Source: Eonycteris spelaea | Taxonomy: Eukaryota; Chordata; Mammalia; Chiroptera; Pteropodidae | Direction: 5' to 3' | DNA length: 64,000 nucleotides | NCBI GenBank assembly: GCA_003508835.1 | Contig: PUFA01000070.1 | Location: forward strand, 7,949,001 to 8,013,000 | Part shown: one piece after another, positions 13,228 through 24,999 of the stretch | Numbering within the stretch: the stretch's first letter is position 1 | Layout of the letters: each line of letters begins with the position of its first letter | Made by a program: the position numbers and the translations under genes | Notes under the pieces: generated by a model | What the model saw: only the letters and a program-made list of their open reading frames with translations | What the model was told of the DNA's origin: nothing | The model's database searches: none

Positions 13228-13363
13228 GTTTAAAAGGACAGTACGATTTAGAAAAGACTTCTTACATCTTCTCCTCTCAAATATGTTTCGTATTGCTGCT
13301 AACGGTCCTTTTGAATATCGTGACTTAACTGCCGCCGAACTTTTATTAAACGGTTTTCAATGA
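13228..13363 (+). other. CpG-retaining AT-rich segment with short open frame
   Basis: The 136 bases carry about eight CpGs (AAGCG, TACGA, TTCGT, AACGG, ATCGT, GCCGCCGAAC, AACGG) in otherwise CpG-depleted AT-rich DNA. The plus frame that ends with TGA at 13361-13363 reads MFRIAANGPFEYRDLTAAEL and a few more residues. I recognise no protein. It may be a conserved noncoding element, a foreign-derived fragment or chance. Confidence 0.35.
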
Positions 13364-15389
13364 CATATGGTTTATAAAGTGCCTTAAACATGTTTCCATT
13401 TTTTTCTTCTTACAGTATAATTAAAATTGAAATATTGTATTTGCTTGCCAGCAGGTGTACTCCTATACAGTTCATCTTTGTGAATACTTCTAGAATAATT
13501 ATATGGAAAGTAAATAAAATTAAAGGCACTTAATATAAATAGTTACCCTCGAGACACACTGCCCATATTAAACTGTCTGTAGATCTGGAGTTCATCTCAA
13601 TGGGCACCCAACAGATGGAGTGATCTGTTTGTCACATTACTTTGGAGCTTCCAAATGTGCCTGATGGGAATTCCATTACTTGCACCAGCTGCACAGGTGA
13701 CCCCCTTGCCTTCCACTCGCCAGGTTCAGAATATATGAGGCAGTTTTAAACATGATTTTAAAATACAACATATGCAAATATGGCTGTGTTTGACATATTA
13801 CTCTGGTAATAAATATAATAAAATAACTGTCCTTTTTACTTTCACCTCTGAATTATGGGATGTATGGTTTTCCATCTTCTGAGTCTTTCTGCAAAAAACA
13901 GTATTTAATGCCCTTCTACATCAGGAGACTTTCTCAAGGGTTCTTTTTTAACACATACAAGAGGAGGAAATATGATTTCTTTTGTGGGATAAAACTTTAA
14001 AAAGAGATCTTATTTTTTTATCAAACAGAACTATATGATTAAAAGATGGAATTTGGGATGTCTGGAAGGCATCCTCAACCCAGAATACCTTCTTTCTCAA
14101 GGCCTGAAAGCTCTCCATTAACAATGCAGTTTTGGGGGTCAGCAGTCTCTGTCCAGGCACCCTTTTTATAAAATGCAATAAGCAGAGCCAGAACTGAAAC
14201 CCGGTTCCATTTGCTATAATGATCTTGTGCTTTTCCCCTACAACATACCACTTCCCTTGGAGAATAGTCACTAACAAAGTAACTGTGAGATATTTTCTTC
14301 CTAAGTGAGAGGAAAGAATTCAGTACATGAAAACACTAAGCAAAGAGAGATGAGGACAGAAAAGGGTGGAAGGCACTGATTAGGAAACTGGGAGGTGTCA
14401 AAACAGTGATGTCTACTTCAGTTGTGCATTGATTTGGCCATGACGAGTTTGACTTCTAAGAAGAACTCTATCTACAGTGTACCTAGTGGTAACCCATTCC
14501 ACCTTAAAGACCTGTCTGACATTCTACTTCAATGGTTCCTGTTTCTATAACATGGATTATAATATGTCAGACTGGACTGAATTAGAAATGGAACACCCAA
14601 CCATTTTTATTTGCTGCCTTATTGAGCAAATTGTAAAATAGCCTTACCAAAACATTGCTGTAGCAGTGAGCACCCCTAGCACCTGGTGGTACACCATTTC
14701 CCACTAAAAGGAAAAGAGTTCTTTGAATAAATGACTCACTCCAAGTCTGGGGTAGAACATACATCAAAATGAGCTGGGACATTTTTTTGAAAAGAAGCTT
14801 CCATCAGTGAATGAATTCATGTCAAAAGGAAATAGGGCCCCACAAAGAGGCCCCCACTCACCTAAAGGAAATCAAAAAGAACAATAACTGTAATGAGTTG
14901 AAACACACCAGTGCTACAGAGCATAGAAATGCTATGGAGAAATGAAAAGGAGGAAATTGTCCTTGGTTAAAAGAAGTTTAGCAGACATATAATCAAATGC
15001 ATTGTTTGGTCTTTGCTTAGATCCTATTTCAAATGAACCAAATGTAAGAAGACACAGGGACAACTTCGTTATGGACTGGATTTTAGAAAGTAATAATTAT
15101 CAGAGATGCAAATGGAAGTATTTACAAGCAAAAAGACTTACCATGATATCAGCAATTATAGTAGCAAAAGTAAATACTTATAATGATATTCTAAAGTGAT
15201 CTCCAACTTAAAAATATTTCTTAATGTCAGCTGCAGAAAGTTATTATAAGAATTAATTCAATAACTTATAAAGCACCAAAAATATAGCAGGTGCTTAAAA
15301 ATGTTCAGTCCCTTCTCCTTCCCTTAATGCAACAAAGTCAATTCTTTGTGCAAGTTTTGGTATTCTTCAGCCTTCTCCTCTGTGTCCCA

Positions 15390-15430
15390 ACACACACACA
15401 CCACCACACACGCACGCACGCACGCACACC
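15390..15430. repeat. (CA)n-(CGCA)n microsatellite
   Basis: CA units followed by CGCA units. Confidence 0.95.
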
Positions 15431-16987
15431 CCTTACTCTGGCATTTTTTGAAGACTATAAATAACAAAAGACTCCACCAGGCAATTCTATAAGGTGAGGG
15501 ATTTTCAAGGGGCATGTCACTTTCCCACAAAGAGACTCACCAGCAGTTAGTTGTCTTCTCTCCTTGCAGGCCTAAATGACCCTGTCCCTAGGGTTTAATC
15601 GTTGGATTCATTTCCGTTCTGCTCTCTTCCCTCCCCACCTTCGACCACTTTCAGTCCTGACTTCAGCAATTAATACTTTCCGCGTGGCCTGAGTGGCACA
15701 TCCAGGCCTAGGATGCTCTGATTTATACTTCATTGCTTTACCTCCCAATGCCTCTCCAAGAACAGAGAAGCCATTAAGCACAGGTTCAAATCATATAGTT
15801 CAGACCCAAAATGACTTTAACATTTGTTCTCCTCAAAGACCTGCTTGACAGACTTTTACAAGCACAGTTTCAATTAGGCAGGATCTCAGAGTCAATATCT
15901 TTTTCTTTTAAAAAAAAAAAAAAACGAAAAAAGAAAAGAAAAACAGGGTTTTTCTTTTTCTCCTGGTGAGGGAAAGGTTTGGGATCAATATATATTTGTT
16001 TGGCCCAGGAAGGAGACAGGGAGCTAGAATGTATTTATGTCATTTTTTTAAGAAACCATTTAAATTCAGCTGAGTACACAAAGAGATGCCTCAAGAAGAT
16101 GAAAAGGATGAACCGCAGCACACTTCATGTTAGACTCTGGCAAACAGTTTAAAGGCTGGTTTCCAAACCTCTATCCTAGAATCATTTATTCCTCACAGTG
16201 CACGGATACCACAGAGCCAGTGGACCGGAGAAGGTAGGTGGATAATTGGGCAGGAGCACAACTCATTTCTCAGTTGGCAACCTTTTAAAGCCTTTTAAAT
16301 CCTAAATAGCAACTGCCCTTTCCATTCCTCTGTCTCTCCTCTGGCTGATGCTGCTTCTGTTTTGATGGCCTAAAAACTCTGTGCACTGCCTATATCAGGG
16401 AAAACATCCTAACTCTGACATTTTAAAGGTCCATTATCTTAGATGCAAAAAGACAACAGACAGGCTCACTTTAAGGTAAAGATGGACCTTTGTCAAGGAA
16501 GCTACAGGTGTAGGATGTGACTACCCGTCAGGACTCACTTTTAGTTACAAATTTTTATGTTCATACCATCCTATGTGGTTCCTTTCAGTCTCTGAGTTTG
16601 TAGGGCTTGCCATGATGACCTCCCCTGAGCTTGTCGGGTTTAGTATGTGGCCCCTTTTTCATCCACAACAGCATAGGGTCTTCCCTGTATCCAAGTTCCT
16701 GCCTAATGGGAAAATCCTGTTTTTAGCTTGAACTGCGTAGAAAAGTTATTCATCATGTGAGTGATAGTAAAATAAAAGTCCTTCCATTTGTTCAGCAGGT
16801 ATATAAAGAGAACGAGATCTGTAACCTGCCAAGAGCTCAGCGCTGAGCCAAGACGGAACCATAGTATTATGCAACCTGAGTAGGAATTCTCAAATTCATA
16901 AGGATTAACAGCAGGCTTTTTACAGAGCCATTTTGAGGGCTCAGATCTCCTTAGCAACACAGAAATGAAAAATTGGATATTTAACAC

Positions 16988-17145
16988 ATTGATTCTCAAA
17001 TCTGGCTGCATATTAGAATCCTCTGGGAGATTTTTTTAAATGGGTCCCGCCCCCCAGAGATTTTGCATCAAAAAAAAAAAAGAAAAAAGAAAAAAGCTCC
17101 ACCAGGGATTCTGATGTACAACCCAAACTGAGAATAACTGATTTA
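16988..17145. mobile_element. MER20-like hAT element
   Basis: The start (TTGATTCTCAAATCTGGCTGC) and end (CAAACTGAGAATAACTGA) are inverted-repeat like. The interior has GGGTCCCGCCCCCCAGAGATT and a secondary A-rich run near 17071-17096. It resembles MER20-type nonautonomous hAT elements. Confidence 0.6.
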
Positions 17146-17350
17146 GAATATGGAAAAAGCCCATAAATGGAGACTGGAGGTCAGAACCCTGGCTGCAGAA
17201 AGAAACCTCCCAGAACAGATCAACCTGACAGATGAAGATGAACAGGACCGGACAGCACAGACCAAGGAAACTACACTGCCATCGCATCCTGTGATGGAGC
17301 CCTACAGGGGGATCTGAGTTTTGTATCAAACTGTGACTATACACAGTTGG

Positions 17351-17400
17351 AGATAGATAGATAGGATAGATAGATAGGAATAAAGATATATAGATATATA
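17351..17400. repeat. (GATA)n microsatellite
   Basis: Interrupted GATA/TAGA units between two MER20-like elements. Confidence 0.9.
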
Positions 17401-17445
17401 GTAAGTTCATTGTTAGTAGAGTGTCCCAGCTGAGCCAAAACTGCA

Positions 17446-17632
17446 AAGCAGAGTCTGGCTCCTCTCTACTCAAATGTAGTTCATAGATCAGTAGTAAGGG
17501 TGTCCCCTGGAAGCTTCTGAGAAATGTAGATTGTCGGTCCCACCCCAGTCTTGCTGCATCAAAATCTGCTTTTAACAAGATAAGATATTCACAGGTAATA
17601 AATTTTCTCACCAAAATTTGAGAAACAATGGT
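17446..17632. mobile_element. MER20-like hAT element, second copy
   Basis: The interior has CCCCTGGAAGCTTCTGAGAAA, GTCCCACCCCAGTC and a terminal AAAATTTGAGAAACAATG, as expected for a MER20-like element. It lies about 300 bases from a related copy and on the far side of a GATA microsatellite. Confidence 0.55.
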
Positions 17633-18559
17633 CTTGCTCTTTGTGGAACTGACAAGTTAGTGATTCTTCCAGAAATTTATTTTCATGAAATGATAGAAGG
17701 ATGGATGGGAAGTTTGCTTTGTTTGTTTGTGGTTTGGTTTACTCTGCTAAAGAAGGGGTTCAGGCATGAGTGTTTGGAGAGAAAGGAAGAGACAAGGATA
17801 ATGGATGATGGCAGCTGTTAAGTCCCAGTACAAGATGAAGTCAAAAGATAAAGAAGCTTTTTTCCTAAAAGACTCAGTGAGACCCCTGTCTCAAAGAGGT
17901 GCTCTTCCAGAACCCAGATGACAAACTGCAGCAACCGAGAAAGGGGAAAGAGAACTCTCCCCACTGTTACTCAGAACCCAGCACTGTGCTGGCACAACCA
18001 GGATTGCTGGACTGGAAGCACTGGCCCATAGCAGCCTTGGCACATACACTGGCATTTGTCAAGAAGGGGATCAACCTCAGAGGCTCCTTGTCAAGGCAGC
18101 AGCAGCTGGCAGCAGAACAACTAGAATTGTTCCTGAGTATATATACCTGACACATGGCAGGCATTCAACAAATATCTGATGAACCGGTCGGTGGATAAGA
18201 GGCACCAAAGGAGACTTCAGGAATAAATGGAGGAGAGAATCTGCAAGGGGACTGAGTCCCGGAAATGGAGACAGCTCAAAGAATCCTCAAAACATAAATA
18301 AAGATGAATTTACGTGACCTCATTTGTACCCATAGACAGTACAGTGTGTCGCTGTAAGGTACAAACCAAGGAATTTCCAGGTGGTATCATATCCAAAGGT
18401 TCCTGGAGTAGGTGGACCCTCACCTAACCATTACTACCAAAATTATGGTCCCCCAAACTAAAAAGTAGTAAAGAAAAAAAAACCAAAGCATTTATTCTGC
18501 CTCTCCTATATGAACTGTATTTCAGAGTGACCAAATAGTTGATGAGAGAAAGTTCTTAA

Positions 18560-18800
18560 TAAGAAAAACTTAGTGTTGAGAAAACTGAATATCCACATGC
18601 AAAAGAATGAAACTGGACCCCTATCTTACACCACTGACAAAAATTAACTTGAAATCGATTAATGATCCACCACTCACAGAAATTAACTGGAAATTGATTA
18701 ATGAAACCATAAAACTCCTACAAGGAAATATTGAGAAAATCCTCCTTGACATCACCATAAACACAAGCAACAAAAACAAAAATAAATAAGTGAGACTACG
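18560..18800 (+). repeat. L1 ORF2 3' fragment
   Basis: GAAACTGGACCCCTATCTTA followed by CACCACTGACAAAAATTAAC and ATAAAACTCCTACAAGG matches the ORF2 C-terminal region of mammalian L1. A local duplication of the ACAAAAATTAAC / GAAATTAAC unit is visible. Confidence 0.75.
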
Positions 18801-19549
18801 TTAATTTTTCAGGAAAAAAAAAGTTATCGATCTGAAAATACCTCTATTTTCAAGAACATATTTTCCTAATACTCTACTTTGTTTTTTACATGTATCAGGT
18901 ATTATTTTCCAGATTTTGTGACATTTTAACAAGGAATTACAATATTTATTATTATGATGTCTTGAGTTAATTTGAATTCAAGAATGTGCCAACTTTCTTA
19001 GCTTCATCACTAATAGATTTCTTGAACCTCATTATGCTAGTAAGTAGCTTGCTATTGTTTTGAAAATGAAGTATGTGGAGCATTTCTCCATTATTCTTTA
19101 AAAGTTATTCTAGCTATTATAGAATGAAGATGCAAAATAGTCTGTAACATGCCGGGTTTTCGGGGGTTTTGTTTTGTTTTGTTTCACATAAATTCACTAT
19201 AGATTCTCTTGTGCCTCTATAACTGAGCCCTCTTTACCAGTATCTAGTATATCAATCACTCATTCTAAAACTACTGATGGTGACAAGAAATGTAGAGGAG
19301 GCATCCAAAACATAGCGTGTTGTATATAATATAATATTAGCAGAAGTTACATCATTTCTACTTCTTGATTTGATTTGCCTACATGCCTTTAGTCTATCAG
19401 GATTGAAATACACTACCAAAACATGTCATTTTTATGTTAAATATTCAGTATTTTAAAAAGCACATTTTCTATAGAATAACTGATCCAGGCATATTGTATT
19501 CCATCTGTATAAAATACAGATTCTCCTCTAATGATAAAGTGAATTATTT

Positions 19550-20010
19550 TATCAGTTAAGATGATTTGGTTGCAAGAAATAGAAACTTCCTGGCTGACTT
19601 AAGCAGAAAAAGAATGTATTGAGAAGATAGGGTAATTCACAGAATGAAACAAAATGGGGAATAAACAGACACAAAAAGACAGAAACTAGAACAACTCCAG
19701 AGAAAAACAGAGGCAGGACCTGATGAATGGCCACTTCAGGGAGTGCTACCAAGACAGATAGTGTGGGCCATGTGGGGTCATTATATCACTTTTCTCGGGA
19801 ATGTAAATGCCTTCCAGCCACCTGGCTTCAGTCAGAAGTCATCATGTCACTGATAAATAGCCCCATCAAAGCAAAACTGGGGTGCCATTAGGAAGGGGAT
19901 AGCTGATGGGAGGCAAAATGACATATTTCCACTGAAATCATTAATTTTAAAACATAGGCAAAATACCACTTAAAAGTCAATCACATAATCCCTCATTCAA
20001 GTAGAGGCCA
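19550..20010. repeat. Unassigned ancient interspersed repeat
   Basis: GGTTGCAAGAAATAGAAACT, GGCTGACTTAAGCAGAAAAA and GAATGTATTGAG match a recurring mammalian repeat phrase. The family was not named. Confidence 0.4.
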
Positions 20011-20154
20011 CCAAGAAAGTTGTCCATAACACAAAACCTATCATCTCTAATTCTGGTTGAACTCACACGCACACCCAAAAATGTGAGTAAAAATTATAAA
20101 TAGAGTATATAGTTTGGACCATATTCAGCTAATATTATAATGGTTTCTTTCATG

Positions 20155-20622
20155 CATTCATCTACAACATTTAGACACTATTCTAGATACTGAGGACTCA
20201 ACACTGAAAAAAAAAATGGTTTTTTGATCCCTGCCTCAAGGAACTTATATTTTACTCAGAGGAAGACAAACAATAGACAAGATAAGTAAATTTCATAGCA
20301 TCTTAGGAGATGGCAAGTGCGATGGAGAAAAATAAATATGGGGGATAGGGATAGAAGGTCCTGGGTCAATGCTGCGAATTTTAAGAGAGTGATCATGGAA
20401 GGCCTCGCTGAGGTGACAATGAGCAAAGAGTTGTAGAGAGAGAAAGTCAGGCAGGTATCAAGAGGAAAGTATTCCAGGAAGAAAACAGTAGGTGCAAGCA
20501 TTGAGGCAGGTGTACATGCCTGAGGTGTTCAATGATGACAAAGAGTGGCTGGAGCTATGGAGTGATGGCAGAGGGACTGAAGGTGAGATCAGAGTGGACA
20601 GGTCATGTCAGGTCTTGCAGGC
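20155..20622 (-). repeat. L2 LINE fragment
   Basis: Reverse L2 landmarks: TCATGCATTCATCTACAACA, CTGCCTCAAGGAACTTATAT, AGGCCTCGCTGAGGTGACAA, AAAGTATTCCAGGAAG and GGTCAGGTCTTGCAGGCT-like sequence at its end. A hAT MITE follows directly. Confidence 0.7.
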
Positions 20623-20845
20623 TAGTGCTCCCCAAATGTTTTGGCACCAGGGACCGGTGCTCCCATGAGAATCTAATACCTGATGATCTGAGGTGGAGCT
20701 GAGGTGGTGATGCTAGCGCTGGGAGCAGCTGCAAATACAAATGAAGCTTTGCTATTGGCCACTGCTCACCTACTGTGCAGCCCAGTTTCTAACAGGACAC
20801 AGACTGATACCAGCCTGCAGCCCAGGGGTTGGGTATCCCTGCAAA
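20622..20845. mobile_element. Nonautonomous hAT-type element (GGTCCCCAAC TIR)
   Basis: The left end (AGTGCTCCCCAAATGTTTTG) and right end (CAGGGGTTGGGTATCCCTGC) are diverged inverted repeats of the hAT type. The middle contains GAGAATCTAATACCTGATGA and the GGAGCTGAGGTGGTGATGCTA block typical of a widespread mammalian MER family. The copy is shortened compared with the longest known forms. The exact family name was not assigned. Confidence 0.7.
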
Positions 20846-20849
20846 GAAT

Positions 20850-21300
20850 ATAGGAATTGCTGATATAAAGAGCAGCTGCTATCCTGAGGGCTGGGATAAC
20901 TGTGCCCAGGGAAGAATGCCCCACCTCCTAGGGCTGAGCTCCCTACCTTGGGGGAGAATGCCCAGCCATAGCTCACTGGGTAGAAAGTAGTTGCTGAGGT
21001 GCCATTGCTGTTGAACTTGCTGGAAATTCACTCTCTGAGGTGCCAGAGAAGACCATTCACAGGAGGTACCATGCCTTAGATCTTAACTGGAAAGCTGCAC
21101 AAGGGGTCTCGAGGGAAGCTGCTGGATGCTGTTAGTTGCCACAAACTGTAGGAGCCAATCACTGGAGAAGCCATTCACTAAATATGTGGAAGCTGGAGAA
21201 CCGCACACTGCAGGAGCTGAGTGCTGACGAAACCTGTGCCATTCCGTGCAGTGAAATCCCACACAGAGCAGGAGCCTAACAAGAAAACACACTAGAACCA
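20850..21300 (-). repeat. Repeat-like sequence next to the retroviral remnant
   Basis: The stretch has a GC-richer composition and short recurring phrases (such as AAGCCATTCAC and TGCAGGAGC) like an LTR or retroviral leader. It is read best on the minus strand with the neighbouring retroviral remnant. The family was not identified. Confidence 0.35.
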
Positions 21301-21569
21301 GGACAAAAAAAAATAAAAATAAAAGTAAAACCCTTTCATTGGTTCAAAAATGTTCCCCACCAACATGAAGTGCAAGGAGGGACAGAAGAAAGAGGGAGAC
21401 CACTTCGGACTGGTAGGTGGCAGGTTTGACAAGCAAGGGAACTTGTTTATGAGGCTTGTCTCAGGCACCACAAAATGAGATCTCCCCTCCTGCCTGCAGA
21501 AGCTTAAAAGTTTACATAGAGGCTTTAACCAGGTTCGGTCGCATATACTATCCAGGGGGTCTCAGTAAC

Positions 21570-21708
21570 ACACATACTCTCGCAAGCTTCCATCCTTGTA
21601 ATGGCTCCGCTATGGAAACAGAACGAACGTTCCAAGGACAAGGGAGGTCACGTGGGAGCCTCCGATTGTCCAGGTCCAGCTTGCAGGGTCACCGGAGGTC
21701 ACATCCTC
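21570..21708 (-). repeat. Left copy of LTR-like direct repeat
   Basis: This segment aligns in direct orientation with 24340-24472. The shared blocks include GTTCCAAGGACA, GGGAGG, CCAGGT, AGCT and GCAGG in the same order and spacing. It lies on the env side of the retroviral remnant and is therefore the likely 3' LTR portion. The full LTR boundary was not resolved. Confidence 0.5.
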
Positions 21709-24339
21709 TTGATGACCTCCTCATAGCTCCACCACTTGTAACCGCTCTTACACCTTACATGACTCCCCTCCCCACTTCCACAATGTGCCCTAAATAGCCA
21801 GTGTGGGGTTTCACTAGCATGGAGGTGGCTCATTTGGTGGCTATCTGGCTTCTCTGGACAACAGCAACAGTACAGGTACATGCAAGGGAAAACACAGATT
21901 AAGATAATGATTCCCAAATTAAGTAACATTTTTTTTCCACCAAGATCCCCATGATCTGAACCACTGATTTACTAAGTCCCCTAAGCCGGGGGTCAGATCA
22001 CTCATTTGTGTCTTCATGTGATTTAAGATACGTTAGCAGACTCATCAGGTATGACACACCATATCCTATTTGGAGAATGGTACAGGTGCCTCCTTACAAG
22101 GCAGTAATAATGTTCAAAGCCATTCTATTTTGGAGGACAGCTTTTCTCATTAGAGATATTTCAGAGTTCAGTAAGGACAGGTTTTGTCAGCTATCATTTA
22201 AGCCTTGCTAAGTAAATTGAGTAAGGGCTTCTATGTGTGCTATACCATCCTCCAGGCTGATTGAGGGGACAAAAACAGCAGCCAAATGATTGTGCCTGTG
22301 GGAAACAGAATAGGTCCATCTGGCCTTGAGAAGAGGAATGTTGGCAAATTTTGTAACTATGGGGCAGATTCTTTCTTGTGCCCTGGGAGAACCTGGGGTG
22401 CAGCAGCACAACCACCTAGAGGAAGCCATGGCCAAACATAGCAATTGGGTCCCATCCGGGGCCATCCAATAAATACCCAGGCAGCATGACCAATCAGTGC
22501 CAAAGAAATCACTATCCTTTAATGTGACAGAATTACTATACAGTCCCAGTGATGCCCATCCCATGTTCTTGGTACAGTTGGGTCGGTTCTGTTTGGAGTA
22601 ATTTTTCTGTTCTCCACATAGGGGTGCCCAGGTGCTTAAATGTCTGTCATCCAGGCGAGCCACATGAACCCATCCCAAATCTGAGCATAGCCACCCATGG
22701 CTCTAATAGTGGTATTTTTAGAACCCTTCCAGTCAGCAGTTTGGTGGGCTTCTTGTGTAGTTTGATTGATAGAAAAAGAATACCCAGTTTTATTGACAGT
22801 GAGCCACAAGCCAGGTTTCTGGATCAGTATTAGTAATACCAGAGGAAGTAAGAGTACAAGTCCGAGCTTGTTCTTCCTCGGTGTGATGTCTTATGGCTTT
22901 CCAGTCCCCTCCCTAGAGGAATGACCCTCACATGGTAATCCTGATGAGCTAGAGAGGAGCTGCTGCCCACATACCCAACAACTGGATTGATTCCTTTGTC
23001 AGGCATACAAGTGGGCCCACTATAGAAAGGTATATCCATCACGTGTCCATCCCATGATGGGACACCACAATAGCAGCAGAAGTCTAAGGTCAAAAAGACC
23101 TACTCAATAGGAACTCGTATGGAAAGGTCTTCCCCTTCTATAAGAATTACACCTGTGGCCTAACCCTTAGCTATTAATGTGGCTGCATCGTGTTGTCCAG
23201 GGGAGGCAGCACTGGCAGGCATGAAGAGCTGGACTGGGGGTGGGGGATGCTAGACCAGGACCCTCATTTCTTCCCTTCTTTCAACGATGTGTGTTCCATT
23301 TCAGGTATAGTGTATTTCAGCAGGTTCAGCTTCACCAGGACAGTGGGATCCCAGGGGAAACTGAGTAGCACTCCCCCACCCAGGTATGTGAAGTAGTTCA
23401 CCCAGCCTGGTAGGATATCCCTTTGCAGAGTCCAGTAGATAAAGCCTTTCCAGGTGTGATGTGAAGGACTTGATGTTCTTAGGAACGTAGCATGTTTTTC
23501 CACACAGTGAGAGTTGGGACAAAGGCTATTTCCCCAACTTCCATACCTTTATGGTACTGGGCAGCTCAGCAGGGGTCCCCAGTTTGGCATATGGGGTAAT
23601 TGGCCCTAGTGGTTGATCATTCAAACGTTTTAAAGCCTGGGACAGCACTTTAGTACACCCGGGAAAAAAAGCTGTTTTATCTGTTGATAATTTAATTTGC
23701 TGTTTTAATATTCCATTCTTCCTTTCTACCAACACTGCTGCTTACGGATTATAGGGGAAATGGAACTTTCATGTTCTTTTGCCCAGTCTTGCATATCATG
23801 ACCTTTGAAATGTGACCCCCGATTACTGTCTATGCAGTGAGGGTATCTGTACATGGTGCTCAGTTTCTTTAATCCCCAGAGGTGGCAATCCGATTTGCAC
23901 TGTGACAGGGGAAAGCCTAAGGTAGGCCAGATGCCATCTCTATACAAACCAAGGCAAATTTAGAACCCTAACTAGGAGGGAGGAAGCCAATATAATCAGT
24001 TTATCGGTTCTTCACCAGATGGGGACTCTGGTAAATGACCCGGATTACTTTAGCAATTGCCTTGAGTGTTGTTTAGAACACACAGAACATACTGTTACTG
24101 CATTAACCAAGTCACTGTATTTCAAGGGCAATCCAGCATCCTTGGCAATGTGCTGTCCCACCCGGGTGCTGTAGTGAGTTTCTTCTGTGTATCCAATCTG
24201 CTGGTCAGTTGCTAAAGCTCTTACCCAAGCTAGAGCATCAACTTCCTGATTACCAGGAAGTATCAGCACTTATAAGCTTGGGGTGTGTAAGACCAGTGAG
24301 GACCACCTCAGGTTCTTGCAGACCAACCCAAATATCTTT

Positions 24340-24472
24340 CCACATATCCTACCATCCTTGAAAATAGCTATGGAATGGCGGGCAGAATATATGTTCCAAG
24401 GACAGGGGAGGCATTGAGGAACCACCAATTGCCCAGGTCTAGCTGGCAGGTCAACCAGCAGTCACACAGTCT
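24340..24472 (-). repeat. Right copy of LTR-like direct repeat
   Basis: This is the partner of 21570-21708. It lies directly upstream, in the minus-strand sense, of the RNase H/integrase remnant with almost no room for gag, protease and RT. That implies a large internal deletion if it is a true 5' LTR remnant. Confidence 0.5.
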
Positions 24473-24672
24473 AAGTATGAAGCTCCAGGTTCTTAAAAAT
24501 ATAGTCTATCTATTCTGAAAATTCTACACATAGAAAATAACTAAACTCTTCAGGGCAGTAGAGGGTCCTCTAGTTAAAGAATGTCCTGCATAGGTCTGAG
24601 TGCATAGTGTTCTGTATAATCATAAATTCAATTGATTTTATTCACTTTAAATTCTTGCCTCTTAGTATTTGC

Positions 24673-24701
24673 TCTTGTTGTTGTTTGTTTGTTTGTTTGT
24701 T
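24673..24701. repeat. (TTTG)n repeat
   Basis: GTT and TTTG units in tandem. Confidence 0.85.
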
Positions 24702-24789
24702 TTTTATCTGAGATAAGCACACAATTGTTGTCTTCCTCTGCTTGGCTGTATTATGAATGAATGGCCTGACAAAGTATATCATGATGGAA

Positions 24790-24995
24790 AAGGCATCTAC
24801 TCGTTATCAGGCAGATCTGTTTTTAAATTCTGACTCCACCACTTCCTGGGTGTGTGGCCTTAAGCAGATCGATCACTCTATGAGCTTCAGATCCTTCAAC
24901 TCTAATTGAAACAATAATACCCACATTGCAGGGTTTTAAAAGACTATGTGGAGCACCTAGCTGAGTACTTGCCCTAGAGGAAGAACCTATTTTAA
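24790..24995 (+). repeat. MIR SINE
   Basis: It contains AAATTCTGACTCCACCACTT, GTGTGGCCTTAAGCAG and CCACATTGCAGGGTTTT, matching MIR in plus orientation. Confidence 0.8.
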
Positions 24996-24999
24996 AGAT

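Larger units (their letters stand above)
12430..16960. other. Mostly unique intergenic DNA
   Basis: Besides the CpG-retaining segment at 13.2 kb and the CA repeat at 15.4 kb, only a MIR 3' trace near 15.24-15.32 kb was seen. No gene was recognised. Confidence 0.45.
21300..24480 (-). mobile_element. Degraded endogenous retrovirus with integrase and env pieces
   Basis: Minus-strand frames carry, in retroviral order, an RNase H tail and integrase HHCC zinc domain (24269-24045, with H...H...CSVC), the integrase core with its second Asp (IDSNRGSHF, 23947-23726) and Glu-containing helix (VERKNGILKQQ, 23735-23526), then an env surface-protein fragment (22678-22208, IYWMAPDGTQLLC). Many stops and frame changes show it is dead. 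gag, protease and most of RT are absent. A degenerate direct repeat flanks the coding pieces (about 21570-21708 and 24340-24472), consistent with LTR remnants. The class is uncertain; presence of env suggests it is not ERV-L. Confidence 0.7.

Noticed and set aside
17036..17614. 192-codon minus-strand open frame
   Set aside because: It runs across two MER20-like repeats, an A-rich run and a GATA microsatellite, so it is repeat-derived chance coding.
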